Below are positions 1 through 7,001 of a stretch of DNA of 40,921 nucleotides, piece after piece (position 1 is the first letter of the stretch; every line of letters begins with the position of its first letter). Position numbers and translations under genes: made by a program. The notes below the pieces were generated by a model that had not been told where the DNA came from, made no database searches, and worked only from the letters and a program-made list of their open reading frames with translations. The stretch is from Bacillota bacterium (GTDB lineage: Bacteria; Bacillota; Clostridia; Acetivibrionales; JAFADI01). Location of the stretch: NCBI GenBank assembly GCA_023424965.1, contig JAFADI010000044.1:1-40921 (forward strand), written 5' to 3'.

Positions 1-4
1 AAAT

Positions 5-22
5 GTCTGCGTGAAGGCAGAC
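5..22 (+). other. Small hairpin upstream of manA
   Basis: GTCTGC (5-10) pairs with GCAGAC (17-22) across a 6-nt loop, and a short T run follows at 36-40. It may be the terminator of a gene left of the window or a leader hairpin of manA. The window edge prevents a decision. Confidence 0.3.
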
Positions 23-58
23 GGGTCTGAAACTATTTTTGTAAAGGGGGAAGGTAAA

Positions 59-1141
59 ATGCTGTATCCGCTTAAATTTAAACCTGTGTACAAGCAATAC
101 CTGTGGGGGGGCACTAATCTCCGGAAACTTGGAAAAGAAATTCCCGGCGGAATCGTGGCGGAGAGCTGGGAGGTATCCTGCCATCCCGATGGAATCAGTA
201 TCGTATCCAACGGGGAGCATGCGGGAAGAACGCTGCCCTCTCTGCTTGGAGAATTCCGCCAGGGGCTGGTTGGAGAGGAACTTACCGGCAGGCACATGGA
301 GAAATTTCCTCTGCTTGTGAAGTTTATCGATGCAAATGAGAGGCTGTCCGTCCAGGTTCACCCCGACGACCGCTATGCCCTGCTTCATGAGGAAGGTGAA
401 CTGGGAAAAAACGAGATATGGTATGTAATTGATGCAAAGCCCGGGGCAAAGCTGGTGTATGGCCTTCTTCCGGGGATAACGGCACGGGAGCTTGAGAAGG
501 CTGCGGCGGAAAACAGGCTTGACAGCTGCCTTAACTATGTCAACGTGTACCCGGGAGATGTGTTGAATATCCCCGCAGGGCTGGTGCACGCCATTGGAGA
601 AGGAATTCTCATCGCTGAAATCCAGCAGAATTCCAATACCACTTACAGGGTTTACGACTATGACCGGGTGGATTCAAAAGGAAGCAAAAGACCGCTGCAC
701 ATGGATAAGGCCCTGGATGTGATCGATTTCGGCTCTTCCGGCCGGAGGGAAAAGGTTGACGGGCTGGAATGCGCGCTGAGCAACAAGGTATCCAGGAGAG
801 TGTTTGCGGCCAACCAGTATTTCGCCCTGGAAATGTACAGGGTGATAGGTACCGTGGATGAATATGCCGACGGAAGCAAGTTTTTCATCTATGTTTTCGT
901 TGAAGGCGAGGGAGAAATCGAAGGGCCGGAAGGAACAACAAGGTTCGCAGCCGGGGACACGGTTCTGATCCCGGCGGCCCTTGGCCGCTACAGGCTCTCG
1001 GGGAGGTTCAAGGCACTGAGGTCCTATGTTCCGGATATTGAAAAGGATGTGGTCGGTTTTCTGACGGAATACGGGTATGGTACGGAAGAGATCTTCAGGA
1101 AAGTGGCCGGCCTGGAAAGAGTCGCCGCCCCGGTCTGGTAA
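59..1141 (+). CDS. manA: Mannose-6-phosphate isomerase, class I (360 aa)
   Basis: Interconverts mannose 6-phosphate and fructose 6-phosphate in the cytoplasm, using a metal held in a cupin fold. The type I signature is present: QVHPDD at about residues 99-104, KNEIWYVIDA just after it, and the later stretch PAGLVHAIGEGILIAEIQQ followed by a conserved YRVYDYDR; together these supply the metal-binding His and Glu residues and the active-site Arg. The length fits the shorter Firmicute form of the family. The frame is open from base 11, but the ATG at 59 is preceded by AAAGGGGGAAGG at good spacing and gives the usual MLYPLKF start, so the first 16 codons are dropped. It lies upstream of a sugar-type repressor and close to an isomerase/kinase operon, which suggests a shared role in entry of mannose-type sugars into glycolysis. 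Confidence 0.93.
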   Translation: MLYPLKFKPVYKQYLWGGTNLRKLGKEIPGGIVAESWEVSCHPDGISIVSNGEHAGRTLPSLLGEFRQGLVGEELTGRHMEKFPLLVKFIDANERLSVQVHPDDRYALLHEEGELGKNEIWYVIDAKPGAKLVYGLLPGITARELEKAAAENRLDSCLNYVNVYPGDVLNIPAGLVHAIGEGILIAEIQQNSNTTYRVYDYDRVDSKGSKRPLHMDKALDVIDFGSSGRREKVDGLECALSNKVSRRVFAANQYFALEMYRVIGTVDEYADGSKFFIYVFVEGEGEIEGPEGTTRFAAGDTVLIPAALGRYRLSGRFKALRSYVPDIEKDVVGFLTEYGYGTEEIFRKVAGLERVAAPVW

Positions 1142-1229
1142 GCTCCGGCGATATTGACGCTGGGGACATGCAATGATATATTATTCATAACTGACAATCA
1201 GAATTCACAGGCTGGAGATGGAGATACCT

Positions 1230-2366
1230 ATGTCTGAGCAACCTCTTTATCAAAATATATTCAATCATCTGGTAAACGGCGTCAGAAGCGGCAAATTCAA
1301 GCTGGGCGACCGCCTTCCCACGGAGAAGGAACTGGCGGAGGAATTCGGCGTCAGCCGGATTACCAGCAAAAAAGCGCTGAATATGATGGCCGACAGCGGA
1401 ATGATAAAGAGGATCCCCGGAAAGGGCTCCTTTATTGCGGAGGACATCGATGTTTCCACGCTGCCGGATACCTACGGACACGATACCGCAAGACAAAACC
1501 ACTCCCTTATCGGAGTGGTCCTTTCCAACTTTACATCCAGTTATGGGACCTCCCTGCTTTCCGGCATCGAGAGGGAAGCGGCAAAAAACGACTGCTTCAT
1601 AACCCTGAGGCGTTCCTTCAGCCAGCAGGAGCTGGAGGAAAAGGCCATCAGCGACCTTTACGCCCTGGGAGTGGATGGGATCGTCATCATGACGGCCCAC
1701 GGGGAGAACTACAATCCAAGGATCCTGCGGATGGTGCTGGACGGTTTTCCCGTGGTATTTGTGGACAGATACCTGAAGGGGATCGGAGCGTCTTTTGTGG
1801 GCACCGACAATGTGAGTGCCGCAAAGAAGGCCACGGACTATTTGCTGGGGCTTGGACACAGGCACATCAGCTTCATTTCCCAGTCCTATACCGATACCTC
1901 GGCGCTGGAAGCCAGGATCGACGGTTTTGTGCGCAGCCATGCGGAACACGGGGTGTCCGTGGATGAGTCCCTGTGGCTTACCAACATGTCCAGTTCCGTT
2001 CCCACGAAAAGGGGAAGGGAAGCCATGCTGGAGGACCTGGAAATCATCAAAAGGCTTTTGAACGGCAATCCTCAGATAACCTGTATTTTCGCCGCCGAGT
2101 ACGATGTTGCGGTTGTGGCGTTGGAGGCGGTCAAGGCCTTAGGAAAAAAGGTGCCGGAGGACATTTCCATCCTCTGCTTTGACGGCCCGGAGAACAGCCT
2201 GGGGAGTTATTTCTTTACCCACATCCGGCAGAAGGAAGCGGAAATGGGCGCAACCGCCGTAAAGATGGTACTGCGGCAGATCAATAAGGAGAGCCACACC
2301 GACAAGCTGTTCCTTGACACGGAGCTGATTGTGGGTGCCTCAACCAGGCCTCTGGAAACTGTATAA
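1230..2366 (+). CDS. GntR-type DNA-binding / LacI-type sensor repressor (378 aa)
   Basis: A transcriptional regulator with an N-terminal GntR winged helix-turn-helix (about residues 1-75; GDRLPTEKELAEEFGVSR and the GKGSFI wing are visible). This is joined to a LacI/periplasmic-binding-like effector domain (about 90-375; GVVLSNF, VDGIVIMTA, FVGTDN, CFDGPE). This architecture is that of AraR-type sugar repressors, in which sugar binding releases DNA. The ORF is open from 1218, but the ATG at 1230 has GGAG six bases upstream and gives a typical MSEQPLYQ start. It ends at a strong terminator shared with the convergent kinase operon. Its target is not shown by the sequence; the neighbouring mannose/lyxose genes or the ChvE importer are the natural candidates. 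Confidence 0.88.
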   Translation: MSEQPLYQNIFNHLVNGVRSGKFKLGDRLPTEKELAEEFGVSRITSKKALNMMADSGMIKRIPGKGSFIAEDIDVSTLPDTYGHDTARQNHSLIGVVLSNFTSSYGTSLLSGIEREAAKNDCFITLRRSFSQQELEEKAISDLYALGVDGIVIMTAHGENYNPRILRMVLDGFPVVFVDRYLKGIGASFVGTDNVSAAKKATDYLLGLGHRHISFISQSYTDTSALEARIDGFVRSHAEHGVSVDESLWLTNMSSSVPTKRGREAMLEDLEIIKRLLNGNPQITCIFAAEYDVAVVALEAVKALGKKVPEDISILCFDGPENSLGSYFFTHIRQKEAEMGATAVKMVLRQINKESHTDKLFLDTELIVGASTRPLETV

Positions 2367-2388
2367 CCCTGTACGGAACTGAAATGAA

Positions 2389-2425
2389 AAAGGGATTCCG
2401 GAATATTGCCTGCCGGAATCCCTTT
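2389..2425. terminator. Bidirectional terminator between GntR gene and PfkB kinase
   Basis: Perfect 13-bp stem, 2389-2401 pairing with 2413-2425, with an 11-nt loop. It is flanked by A-rich sequence on the left and TTTAAAT on the right, so it can work on both strands. The converging genes stop at 2366 (+) and 2434 (-). Confidence 0.85.
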
Positions 2426-2433
2426 AAATATTA

Positions 2434-3402
2434 TCAGGATCTGGAATTTATCAAGGCCTTTACCTGTTCCAGGTCAGGCATGGCAGGGATAGCACCCTTT
2501 TTTGCTGTACACAGGGAGGCTACGGCATTTGAGAAGGTGAGCATTTCATCCAGTACGGGAACCTCCAGTTGTGCCGGCTTTAAAATACCTCTGGAAAGCA
2601 TTGAAAAAAGCAGGCCTCCCAGGAAAGAATCTCCCGCTCCCGTGGTATCCACGGGTTTTATTTCGCTGAAGGTAGGCTTTGCGCCGGTGGCCTCCCCGAG
2701 CCTGTAGAAGCAGCCTTCAGGGCCTAGGGTTACCAGTATGAGGCCGATTCCATACTTTTCAGAGAAAACCTTTGTGCCCTTTTCCAGGTCTTTTTCACCC
2801 GTAATGAATTCCAGCTCTTCTTCCGATACCTTCAGGATATCGGCAAACTCAAGCACCGATATGATTTCCCTGCGAGCATGCTCCAGACTCTCCCACAGCC
2901 GGGGCCGCAGGTTGGGGTCGTAGGAAATGGTGCAGCCATTGGCCTTGGCAAATTTTAAGGCTTCCAGGGTAGCAGTTTTAGAAGGTTCCTCCGTCAGAGA
3001 GAGAGAGCCGAAATGAAATACCTTTGAATTTTTTATAATTTCGTAGTCCACCTCCGAAGGCTCCAGCATGGTGTCGGCTCCGGGATTCCTGTAAAAACTG
3101 AAACTCCTGTCCCCGTTGTCGGCCAACTGGACGAAAGCCAGGGTGGTTCTGACCCGTTCGCTGAATTTCACGCCCGAGGCGTCGATGTTGTGGGACTTTA
3201 AAACATCGCAGAGGTAATGGCCGAACATGTCGTTCCCCACCTTGCCGATGAAGGCGGTAGTTCCTCCAAGCTTTGATATGCTTGCAAGAACATTTGCAGG
3301 GGCCCCTCCCGGATTCCTCTCAAAACAGATATTGCCCTGGTTTGACAGCCCGGCGGGCGTAAAGTCGATTAAAATTTCGCCTAATGCAGTAACGTCGAAC
3401 AT
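2434..3402 (-). CDS. PfkB-family carbohydrate kinase, fructokinase-like (322 aa)
   Basis: A ribokinase/PfkB-fold sugar kinase that transfers phosphate from ATP to a sugar hydroxyl. Visible motifs are the N-terminal PfkB signature around NPGGAPANVLASISKLGG and the C-terminal DTTGAGDSFLGG, which holds the catalytic Asp and the anion hole. Overall similarity is to fructokinases (FTALGEILIDF-like start, SFSFYRNPGADTML in the substrate-lid region). The start ATG has AAAGGAA upstream. It is the last gene of a three-gene minus-strand operon, 17 bp after the isomerase. The inferred role is phosphorylation of the ketose made by that isomerase: fructose from mannose, or xylulose from lyxose. Specificity cannot be fixed from sequence alone. 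Confidence 0.88.
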   Translation of the reverse strand: MFDVTALGEILIDFTPAGLSNQGNICFERNPGGAPANVLASISKLGGTTAFIGKVGNDMFGHYLCDVLKSHNIDASGVKFSERVRTTLAFVQLADNGDRSFSFYRNPGADTMLEPSEVDYEIIKNSKVFHFGSLSLTEEPSKTATLEALKFAKANGCTISYDPNLRPRLWESLEHARREIISVLEFADILKVSEEELEFITGEKDLEKGTKVFSEKYGIGLILVTLGPEGCFYRLGEATGAKPTFSEIKPVDTTGAGDSFLGGLLFSMLSRGILKPAQLEVPVLDEMLTFSNAVASLCTAKKGAIPAMPDLEQVKALINSRS

Positions 3403-3419
3403 ATTCCAATTTCCTTTCT

Positions 3420-3965
3420 TTATACTTTTCTATCGGTCGCAGGATTGATGGCGGGATCGGTGTATATGTCAAAGGGATCCCTGCTTTTGGTGGAGAATTC
3501 CGAAACGATGGCACCTTCCGGTCCCGCCTGGAACCAGTGCAGTGTGTTGGGCGACAGGGTATACTGCTCTCCCGGGTTCAGGACAATTTCATTCCACGCG
3601 GTAAAGTACTGTTCTCTTCCCTTGGGGGCCACGGCCCTGGGGTTTTCTACCGCGGGTCCCGGGACATACAGGTAAACCTGGCCCCATCTGCAGCGGAAGG
3701 TTTCCTCCTTGCCGTCCTCACCTTCCACAGGCGGATGCCTGTGCTCGGGACAAGTCTGGCCGGGGAAGAGCACAAGCTCTTTGGCACAGCATTTGTCGGT
3801 GTTGACGTACACGATGAGCTCCAAACCGATGGTGTCCAGCTCTCCAAGCCCGTACTCCGCCACCTCCATACTGTTTTTTTCTTCCTCCGTAACAACGATA
3901 CCCGCCCTGTCAAGATACTCCAGTGCTCTTTTGCATGTTTGGGCATACAGTTCTTTTGTCAACAT
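3420..3965 (-). CDS. D-lyxose/D-mannose-type sugar isomerase, cupin (181 aa)
   Basis: Resembles the D-lyxose ketol-isomerase family, small metal-dependent cupins that convert D-lyxose to D-xylulose and often D-mannose to D-fructose. The probable metal ligands are H75 and H77 (CPEHRHPP), E88 (KEETF) and H143 (PNTLHWFQAG), the standard His-His-Glu-His cupin set. SEFSTKSRDPFDIYTDP near the C-terminus is also typical. A GGGGGA ribosome binding site precedes the ATG. It sits between an AraC regulator (15 bp upstream) and a fructokinase-like kinase (17 bp downstream). The operon therefore offers a route from a free aldose to a phosphorylated ketose that bypasses hexokinase plus ManA. Confidence 0.87.
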   Translation of the reverse strand: MLTKELYAQTCKRALEYLDRAGIVVTEEEKNSMEVAEYGLGELDTIGLELIVYVNTDKCCAKELVLFPGQTCPEHRHPPVEGEDGKEETFRCRWGQVYLYVPGPAVENPRAVAPKGREQYFTAWNEIVLNPGEQYTLSPNTLHWFQAGPEGAIVSEFSTKSRDPFDIYTDPAINPATDRKV

Positions 3966-3980
3966 TTTATAATCCCCCTT

Positions 3981-4829
3981 TTATTTGATTTTGATGTTTC
4001 CTCTTTCAACCGGGGTGTTCAGGCTGCTTTTTATATTTGACCTGTAGACACTGGGAGGATAGCCCTCCATCCGCTTGAAAAACTGGTTGAAATAATACTG
4101 GCTTGAAAAGCCGAGAGCGTCGGAAATCTGCTTGACCGACAGTCTGGTGTTATTCAGCATTTCCTCGGCTTTTTCAAACTTGACGCGCTCGATCAGCTGC
4201 TTTGTGGACATCCCCCTGGCGCCTTTTATGATCCTGCACACCTGTTTGTCACTGAGGTAAAGGTGCTTTGCGATGTCATGGGTCGATATGGGATGGGAGA
4301 TGTTGTCATTGATAAATTTGTCGATCTGGGCAAACCGGTAATCGTCCTTTTCGTTTTTCAACGGCACGTCATATCTGGCGGACGCATTTTGCCGGATGGA
4401 CCTCACCGCGGAATTTACAATCATGACAACAAGGCTCTTGATATTATTGAAAAAACCTATGTTCTGGTGGTAGGCCTCCTCCAGTGCCATGTCGAAGAGC
4501 GCTATGGCTCCATTGGCGTCCTTCAGCTTTTTACAGTGCGTCTCCGTCAACACCTTTATTATGTGCTGGGCCTCGGAGGGTTTTTCCCACTCAAGCCGGA
4601 TATCGCAGTTAAGGCCGTATTCCACAAACCTTTCCCCCGGCTTTCCCCGTTGTTCATGAAAAACGTAGGGAGCCGTAACATAAAATTCTCCCGCCTCCAC
4701 CGTAAATTCACAGTCATCCAGGGATACACTGCAGGAACCGGCGGTTACGAAGTGAAATTCAAAGGTGGAATGGGTATGCCGGTTGATACTCCAGTTGTCC
4801 TTGAGTTCCATGGCCCTGAACCATGCCAC
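3981..4829 (-). CDS. AraC-family transcriptional regulator (282 aa or longer)
   Basis: The N-terminal half is a cupin-like sensor (HTHSTFEFHFVTAG, EFYVTAPYVFHEQR), and the C-terminal ~100 residues are the paired helix-turn-helix of AraC/XylS (STHDIAKHLYLSDKQVCRII and SVKQISDALGFSSQYYFNQFFKR). It probably activates the following isomerase and kinase genes when sugar binds. The start shown is a GTG at 4829 with no visible ribosome binding site. The frame stays open upstream, and the extra residues look like the normal N-terminus of this family. AAGGAG at 4919-4924 lies 8 bases before an in-frame CTG at 4908-4910, so true translation may begin there (27 more residues, 309 aa). Confidence 0.87.
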   Translation of the reverse strand: MAWFRAMELKDNWSINRHTHSTFEFHFVTAGSCSVSLDDCEFTVEAGEFYVTAPYVFHEQRGKPGERFVEYGLNCDIRLEWEKPSEAQHIIKVLTETHCKKLKDANGAIALFDMALEEAYHQNIGFFNNIKSLVVMIVNSAVRSIRQNASARYDVPLKNEKDDYRFAQIDKFINDNISHPISTHDIAKHLYLSDKQVCRIIKGARGMSTKQLIERVKFEKAEEMLNNTRLSVKQISDALGFSSQYYFNQFFKRMEGYPPSVYRSNIKSSLNTPVERGNIKIK

Positions 4830-5102
4830 GTCGATCAGAAGATTGTCCGCTTTAATCCTTAAATCCAGCTCCGAAAGCTTGTTTGACGCCTTTAAAATAT
4901 CAAAAACCAGGGGAACCGCTCCTTATGCCTGAAATTTATGAACCGCAAACAGCTCGGTCCATATAGAAATATTTTATACTTTTAGACAGAGCGAAGCAAA
5001 CATAAAATAATTATAGCAATTCCAACGGCAAACTAAATATTCTGCAGGGACATGAATTTAATATTTTTGGACATAGAGGATTTGTGGATTGAATATTTAA
5101 GG

Positions 5103-5131
5103 TTGCAACTGCCGGGTCGATGTTTTATTAT
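5103..5131 (+). promoter_or_regulatory. Predicted sigma-A promoter of the HAD gene
   Basis: TTGCAA at 5103-5108, a 17-bp spacer, then TATTAT at 5126-5131, followed by more TATTAC-like sequence. Spacing is ideal; the -35 box has two differences from consensus. Confidence 0.5.
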
Positions 5132-5162
5132 TATTACTTAGGAAATATTTATAAGGGGGGAA

Positions 5163-5187
5163 TTCATTTACCCGCTGCGTAAATGAA
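5163..5187 (+). promoter_or_regulatory. Hairpin between Shine-Dalgarno and start codon of the HAD gene
   Basis: TTCATTTAC (5163-5171) and GTAAATGAA (5179-5187) form a perfect 9-bp stem with a 7-nt loop. The G-rich Shine-Dalgarno AAGGGGGG ends at 5160 and the preferred ATG is at 5195. Folding the hairpin reduces the gap from 34 to about 9 nt, while the alternative ATG at 5183 is buried in the stem. Confidence 0.65.
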
Positions 5188-5194
5188 GATAAAA

Positions 5195-5812
5195 ATGTAT
5201 AATTATATCATATTCGATGTGGATGGGACCCTGATTGATACGGAAAAAGCGGTTGTATCCTCCTATCAGAAGCTCATCCATGAGAAGTTTGGAAGATATT
5301 TCACCATGGAGGAGCTGGCGGTGGGGCATGGGGTGCCTACCAGGACGTCGCTGGAAAGATACGGCTTTACCGACATTGATGCCATCTGTGAAAGATATCA
5401 TGGATATTTGAGAGAGGCGTTGAAGGAGGCCAGGGTGTTTGAAGGGGTTATGGCGGTGCTGCGGCATGTGGAAAGCAAAAATATCATCACCGGCGTCGTA
5501 ACCTCAAGGAACCGGCTGGAAATCGCCCATGATCCGCGCATGCTGGAGATAACACAATACTTCAGGCACATCGTATGCTCCGACGATACGAAAAAGCACA
5601 AGCCCGACGGGGAGCCGATCCTCAAGTTCCTGGAGCTGTCCGGGGCGAAGGCTTCGGAAACCATTTACATCGGAGATACGCCCTTTGACTGCATGTGTGC
5701 GCGGAATGCGGGCGTGGATTTTGCTCTGGCCCTGTGGGGCGCGATTGAGAAGGATAGTGTCGCTGCGGATTACTACTTTAAAAGTCCGGAGGAAATAATA
5801 AGTATTCTTTAA
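5195..5812 (+). CDS. HAD-family phosphatase, beta-phosphoglucomutase/phosphoglycolate phosphatase-like (205 aa)
   Basis: A haloacid dehalogenase-type hydrolase acting on a small phosphorylated metabolite in the cytoplasm. Motif I is FDVDGTLID with nucleophile D8 and acid/base D10. Motif II is the Thr/Ser in VVTSRNR, motif III is the Lys in KKHKPDGEPI, and motif IV is IGDTPFDCMCARNAG. A helical cap lies between about residues 15 and 85. The substrate cannot be read from sequence. The start at 5195 is preferred over the in-frame ATG at 5183 because the family normally begins a few residues before the FDVDGT motif and because the earlier ATG lies inside a hairpin. It is a single gene with its own predicted promoter, followed by a MITE-like element. 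Confidence 0.85.
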   Translation: MYNYIIFDVDGTLIDTEKAVVSSYQKLIHEKFGRYFTMEELAVGHGVPTRTSLERYGFTDIDAICERYHGYLREALKEARVFEGVMAVLRHVESKNIITGVVTSRNRLEIAHDPRMLEITQYFRHIVCSDDTKKHKPDGEPILKFLELSGAKASETIYIGDTPFDCMCARNAGVDFALALWGAIEKDSVAADYYFKSPEEIISIL

Positions 5813-5825
5813 TGGTACCATGTCA

Positions 5826-6003
5826 AATAGGCATTGTTTATTACAAAAAGGCTTCAAAGCACCCAGTGCGGTTCAGAACAAAAGATCATTGGCACGAAAG
5901 TAGAGGTTCTTACTTATGGGTCATTCCAGTTTGTTACCATTACTTTCCTGCCTCGAAGTATTCCTCATAGAGTGAAGCCTTTTCTCCATAAAAAATGCCT
6001 ATT
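5826..6003. mobile_element. MITE-like element with 31-bp imperfect terminal inverted repeats
   Basis: The outer 31 bases at each end (5826-5856 and 5973-6003) are inverted copies matching at 26 of 31 positions. Both start AATAGGCATT and end AAAAGGCTTCA when read inward. The element is 178 bp, has no credible gene, and lies between the HAD and radical SAM genes. Its right half (5916-6000) recurs in inverted orientation at 25599-25683. No convincing target-site duplication is visible. These are the features of a miniature inverted-repeat element, but no transposase partner is in the window. Confidence 0.6.
5916..6000 (-). repeat. 85-bp dispersed repeat, copy 1
   Basis: Read on the minus strand this segment matches 25599-25683 (+) without gaps, with about 7 differences in 85 positions. 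It forms the right half of the MITE-like element at 5826-6003. Confidence 0.85.
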
Positions 6004-6038
6004 GCCAAATTTAACAAAATGGTATTAAGGATGAAATA

Positions 6039-6908
6039 ATGCGGAAGTTCAAAAAGACCTACATTGAGATAACCAACAGCTGCAACCTGTCCTGCGATTT
6101 TTGTCCCGGGACCGGTCGCAGGCCCCGGTTTATGAGCCGGGACCTCTTTGAAGAAATTCTGGGTAAAATCGAGGGTTTTTCCGGATACCTTTACTTTCAT
6201 GTGATGGGAGAGCCGCTTCTGCACCCTGAATTGGGCCTTTTCCTGGAGCTTTGCCATAAGCATGGCCGGAAGGTGAACATCACCACCAATGGCACGCTGA
6301 TCGACAGGACGGCAGATATTCTCATCCGGGAGCCTGCGCTGAGGCAGGTCAATTTTTCCCTTCACAGCTTTGAGGCCAACACCAGCGAATATCCCATGGA
6401 AGCCTACCTGGACGGTATTTTCGGATTCATCCGCAGATCCCGGGCGGAAAGACAACTGTTAATATGCCTGCGGCTGTGGAACTGTTCCGACGATACCGGC
6501 AAAAGGAACAACGCCTATATTCTGAAAAGAATCGAAAAGGAGTTCCGGCCGGACCATGTCCTTGAAGACAAGCCCACACCCTGCAACGGCATAAAACTGG
6601 CGGAGAATGTTTTTCTCAACCAGGCGGTGGAATTTGACTGGCCGGACATGGCAAGGGAGGATATCTGCGGGAAGGGTTTCTGCTACGGTCTGAGAGACCA
6701 GTTTGCCATCCTGGTGGATGGAACGGTGGTGCCCTGCTGTCTTGACGGAGAGGGGACAATAAATCTTGGAAATATCGGGGAGCAGGAGCTGGGAGAAATT
6801 ATTGAAAGCGAAAGAGCCAGGGAGCTGTATGACGGGTTTTCCAGAAGAACGGCCGTTGAGCCGCTGTGCAGGAAGTGCGGATACAGGACCAGGTTTGGAA
6901 TCAGATGA
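6039..6908 (+). CDS. Radical SAM protein with SPASM-type C-terminal domain (289 aa)
   Basis: The N-terminal CNLSCDFC (CxxxCxxC) binds the 4Fe-4S cluster that cleaves S-adenosylmethionine. MGEPLLHPEL and ITTNGTLID are the next conserved radical SAM strands. The C-terminal part has further cysteines (CGKGFCYG, VPCCLDGEG, CRKCGY) in the style of SPASM domains, which bind auxiliary Fe-S clusters in peptide- and protein-modifying enzymes. No precursor peptide or partner gene is evident next to it, so the substrate is unknown. AAGG at 6027-6030 serves as the ribosome binding site. The upstream gap is occupied by the MITE-like repeat, which ends 35 bp before the start codon. Confidence 0.85.
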   Translation: MRKFKKTYIEITNSCNLSCDFCPGTGRRPRFMSRDLFEEILGKIEGFSGYLYFHVMGEPLLHPELGLFLELCHKHGRKVNITTNGTLIDRTADILIREPALRQVNFSLHSFEANTSEYPMEAYLDGIFGFIRRSRAERQLLICLRLWNCSDDTGKRNNAYILKRIEKEFRPDHVLEDKPTPCNGIKLAENVFLNQAVEFDWPDMAREDICGKGFCYGLRDQFAILVDGTVVPCCLDGEGTINLGNIGEQELGEIIESERARELYDGFSRRTAVEPLCRKCGYRTRFGIR

Positions 6909-6925
6909 AAAATGTTTTATGCCTT

Positions 6926-6954
6926 TTGACGTGGAAAAAACCTGGTGGTAAAAT
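6926..6954 (+). promoter_or_regulatory. Predicted sigma-A promoter of ftsK
   Basis: TTGACG at 6926-6931, 17-bp spacer, TAAAAT at 6949-6954, about 48 bases before the GTG start of the translocase gene. Confidence 0.6.
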
Positions 6955-7001
6955 AGATGTGGGATGTCGTACTTAAGAAAAAAAGGCAGGTAAGCTAAAA
7001 A

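Larger units (their letters stand above)
4830..5194. other. Divergent intergenic region between araC-type gene and HAD gene
   Basis: An A+T-rich gap of 365 bases. The left 80 bases are probably the true 5' end of the AraC gene. The right part holds a predicted promoter (5103-5131), a G-rich Shine-Dalgarno and a hairpin before the HAD gene. I see no further gene. Confidence 0.6.

Noticed and set aside
2384..2707. Plus-strand frame of 107 codons starting inside the terminator
   Set aside because: It runs through a strong hairpin and antisense to the PfkB kinase.
5940..6455. Minus-strand frame whose end encodes a peptide shared with the repeat copy at 25599
   Set aside because: Both repeat copies encode a similar short peptide and stop, but the upstream parts differ completely and one is antisense to the radical SAM gene. 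The likeness is explained by the DNA repeat.
6926..7001. Extra upstream membrane helices for FtsK before the GTG start
   Set aside because: The stretch holds a sigma-A promoter rather than coding sequence, so the two-helix reading stands unless a frameshift is found.
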